Shown here: piece after piece, positions 62,466 through 64,000 of the stretch
How positions within the stretch are numbered: position 1 is the stretch's first letter
Layout of the letters: each line of letters starts with the position of its first letter
Source: Muricea muricata
Lineage: Eukaryota > Cnidaria > Anthozoa > Malacalcyonacea > Plexauridae
Assembly (NCBI GenBank): GCA_963855995.1
Contig: OY979731.1
Location: forward strand, 4,682,942-4,746,941
Length of the DNA stretch: 64,000 nt
Reading direction: 5' to 3'
Notes under the pieces: generated by a model
What the model saw: only the letters and a program-made list of their open reading frames with translations
Database searches by the model: none
Told to the model about the DNA's origin: nothing
Made by a program: the position numbers and the translations under genes

Positions 62466-64000
62466 GTATGATATTAGGCGGCCAGATTACCACTCTAATA
62501 TCAGAGCATATGGGAGCATGTTGCTACTACAATCTTGGCCAAAAGTTCTTATAGAGACTGAGCTTTTGCACTAATTTCCCCACTAACTTCATTTCGTTGC
62601 AAATTTCAAATTTGAATCTCTCCCCGCACCCCCCCTCCCATTCGATGTTGTTTCGATCATGGTAATATTGTATCGGTTTCCCATCTATTATACTGTCATA
62701 AACAATATTGAAGGGGGGATGGGGCGGGGGTGTGATGACAAAGGACAAAAACGCCAGTCGTTCTATGGTTTTTGGTCAAGATTGTGAGTGCATAATAGGT
62801 TTGGTATCTACCGCTGGATAGCAAAAACCATTTGGTAATGCAGTTCTTGTCAACGTGCCAACAACGCAAAAAATAATTTTTCTCACACAAGAATTATACA
62901 TCATCGTAACTTGTATATATATATATATATATATACATTCGTTGTTTATAGTTTTTGTCTTATGTTAAGAGTGATTATTATTTATTGAAAATATTTTAGG
63001 AGTTTTGATTGGTTACGAGCTAAAGGTAAAATCGTCTTATCCGCTTGGCAGTTACCCAAATTACGGGTTGAAAATAAATATACGACATTATGACTCATTT
63101 CGTCGTATATTGATAACAAATATACGACATTATGACTTCTTTCATCGTATATTGACTGACCTTGTAATCTGACAATTGTTTTAAGAATATTTTTTTGTAG
63201 TCTGATTGGCTTATTAAAGTTTCCGAACAATTTCGTGCTGTTCCATTATTAGCAGCTTGTGCCTTCTTACTTACAAAGCAAGCGTTTAAACTGAGTTTAA
63301 AATATTTTCAAAAAATAATAAAACAATTACTGAATTCAGTTCTCGCTTTCGGCTTTAGCAGATAACATAAACCTTTGCCTTAATAATTCCTCATTTATCG
63401 CCTCCCTGCATATATTAAACGATCGTCGGCAAACTGCTCGTCGCGTTGAGCTCGGTTTTCTGTGCTGCCGAGTAATACAAGACCAGTCAAAGCCTTTATG
63501 GCATAATTATGGCTATGTGCCCAGTTGTTAGCACATAACCGCTTTATTGTTTTAATCAATTTTTGATAATTAACAAGCAAAATTATTAATTAATAACTAT
63601 ATAACATTTAGCACAGAAAAGGTGGGGTATTACTAACGCCACAAGTCTCCTTGGGATAAAGGAGACACACCCCACCCCAACACGACAAGCTGCTTGCCGA
63701 CGGTGCCGAGTACGGCTATGCCAGATAGGTGATAATCTCCTTCAACTTTAGCTGACCAAAGTTGATAAACCCTGAGTTCAGTTCCCACGATTCGATCAAT
63801 TATTATATTTGCAATAAATAACCTGAATCGATAGGCCTTAAGTTCACAATTGGGACCACTTTGACCCCCCAAATATACTAAATGCATGAGTATTCTCCAG
63901 AGACGAACAATCGTACTCTCACAATAATTGTAATCATATGGAAGACAGACTTAATTGACCATGCAGATGATAGTAAGACATGTGTTTGAGTATTACCATC
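62466..64000. other. Intron 4 of copy E to the window edge
   Basis: The first 60 bp match intron 4 of copies B and D. It also holds a short (TA)n (about 62911-62934) and a double AATATACGACATTATGAC repeat (63076 and 63118). No exon 5 and no other gene were found. Confidence 0.5.

Overview
The window is AT-rich metazoan nuclear DNA, most likely from a cnidarian (probably an anthozoan). The evidence is spliced genes with GT-AG introns, a single-exon class A GPCR, a CxC5/KDZ-type cysteine-cluster exon, Ty3/gypsy and non-LTR retrotransposon debris, many small inverted-repeat (MITE-like) elements in (TA)n tracts, and a tandem family of secreted proteins that join a PAN/apple-like domain to a CNTNAP-type fibrinogen-like domain. 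The species cannot be named from the sequence.

Left part (1-9 kb): a pentanucleotide satellite (AGTAT)n/(GGTGC)n lies in the intron of a CxC5 cysteine-cluster gene that runs off the left edge. It is followed by an endonuclease-like fragment and a complete Ty3/gypsy retrotransposon (3294-8814, minus strand). That element has 322-bp LTRs differing at one base, a CTAAT target duplication, one open 1599-codon gag-pol frame and a primer-binding site that is an exact 13-nt complement of its own LTR, which suggests self-priming.

Middle part (9-26 kb): MITE-like palindromes, (AT)n tracts, fragments of non-LTR retrotransposons (one nested in another), a two-exon GPP34/GOLPH3-like gene (minus, 14036-15734), and a convergent pair made of a small putative membrane-protein gene (plus) and an orphan class A GPCR (minus, 21051-22001). 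A decayed copy of the 3' ends of that convergent pair lies just upstream.

Right part (26-64 kb): a tandem array of five related five-exon genes, all on the plus strand. Exon 1 encodes a signal peptide, exon 2 the PAN/apple-like domain, exon 3 is a 13-nt microexon, exon 4 the start and exon 5 the body of the fibrinogen-like domain. Copy B (34681-37362) is intact and predicts 334 aa. Copy A (26539-32709) has one nonsense codon. Copy C (about 40 kb) is a 3' fragment with a frameshift, joined to a Ty3/gypsy RT fragment. Copy D (47534-52390) has several lesions. Copy E (59696-62465) is open but continues past the right edge. Decayed promoter plus first-exon units lie before D and E. Introns and spacers hold a solo LTR, a Harbinger-type MITE, a long foldback element and a nest of MITEs in (TA)n. 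The array looks like birth-and-death evolution of a lineage-specific secreted protein family.
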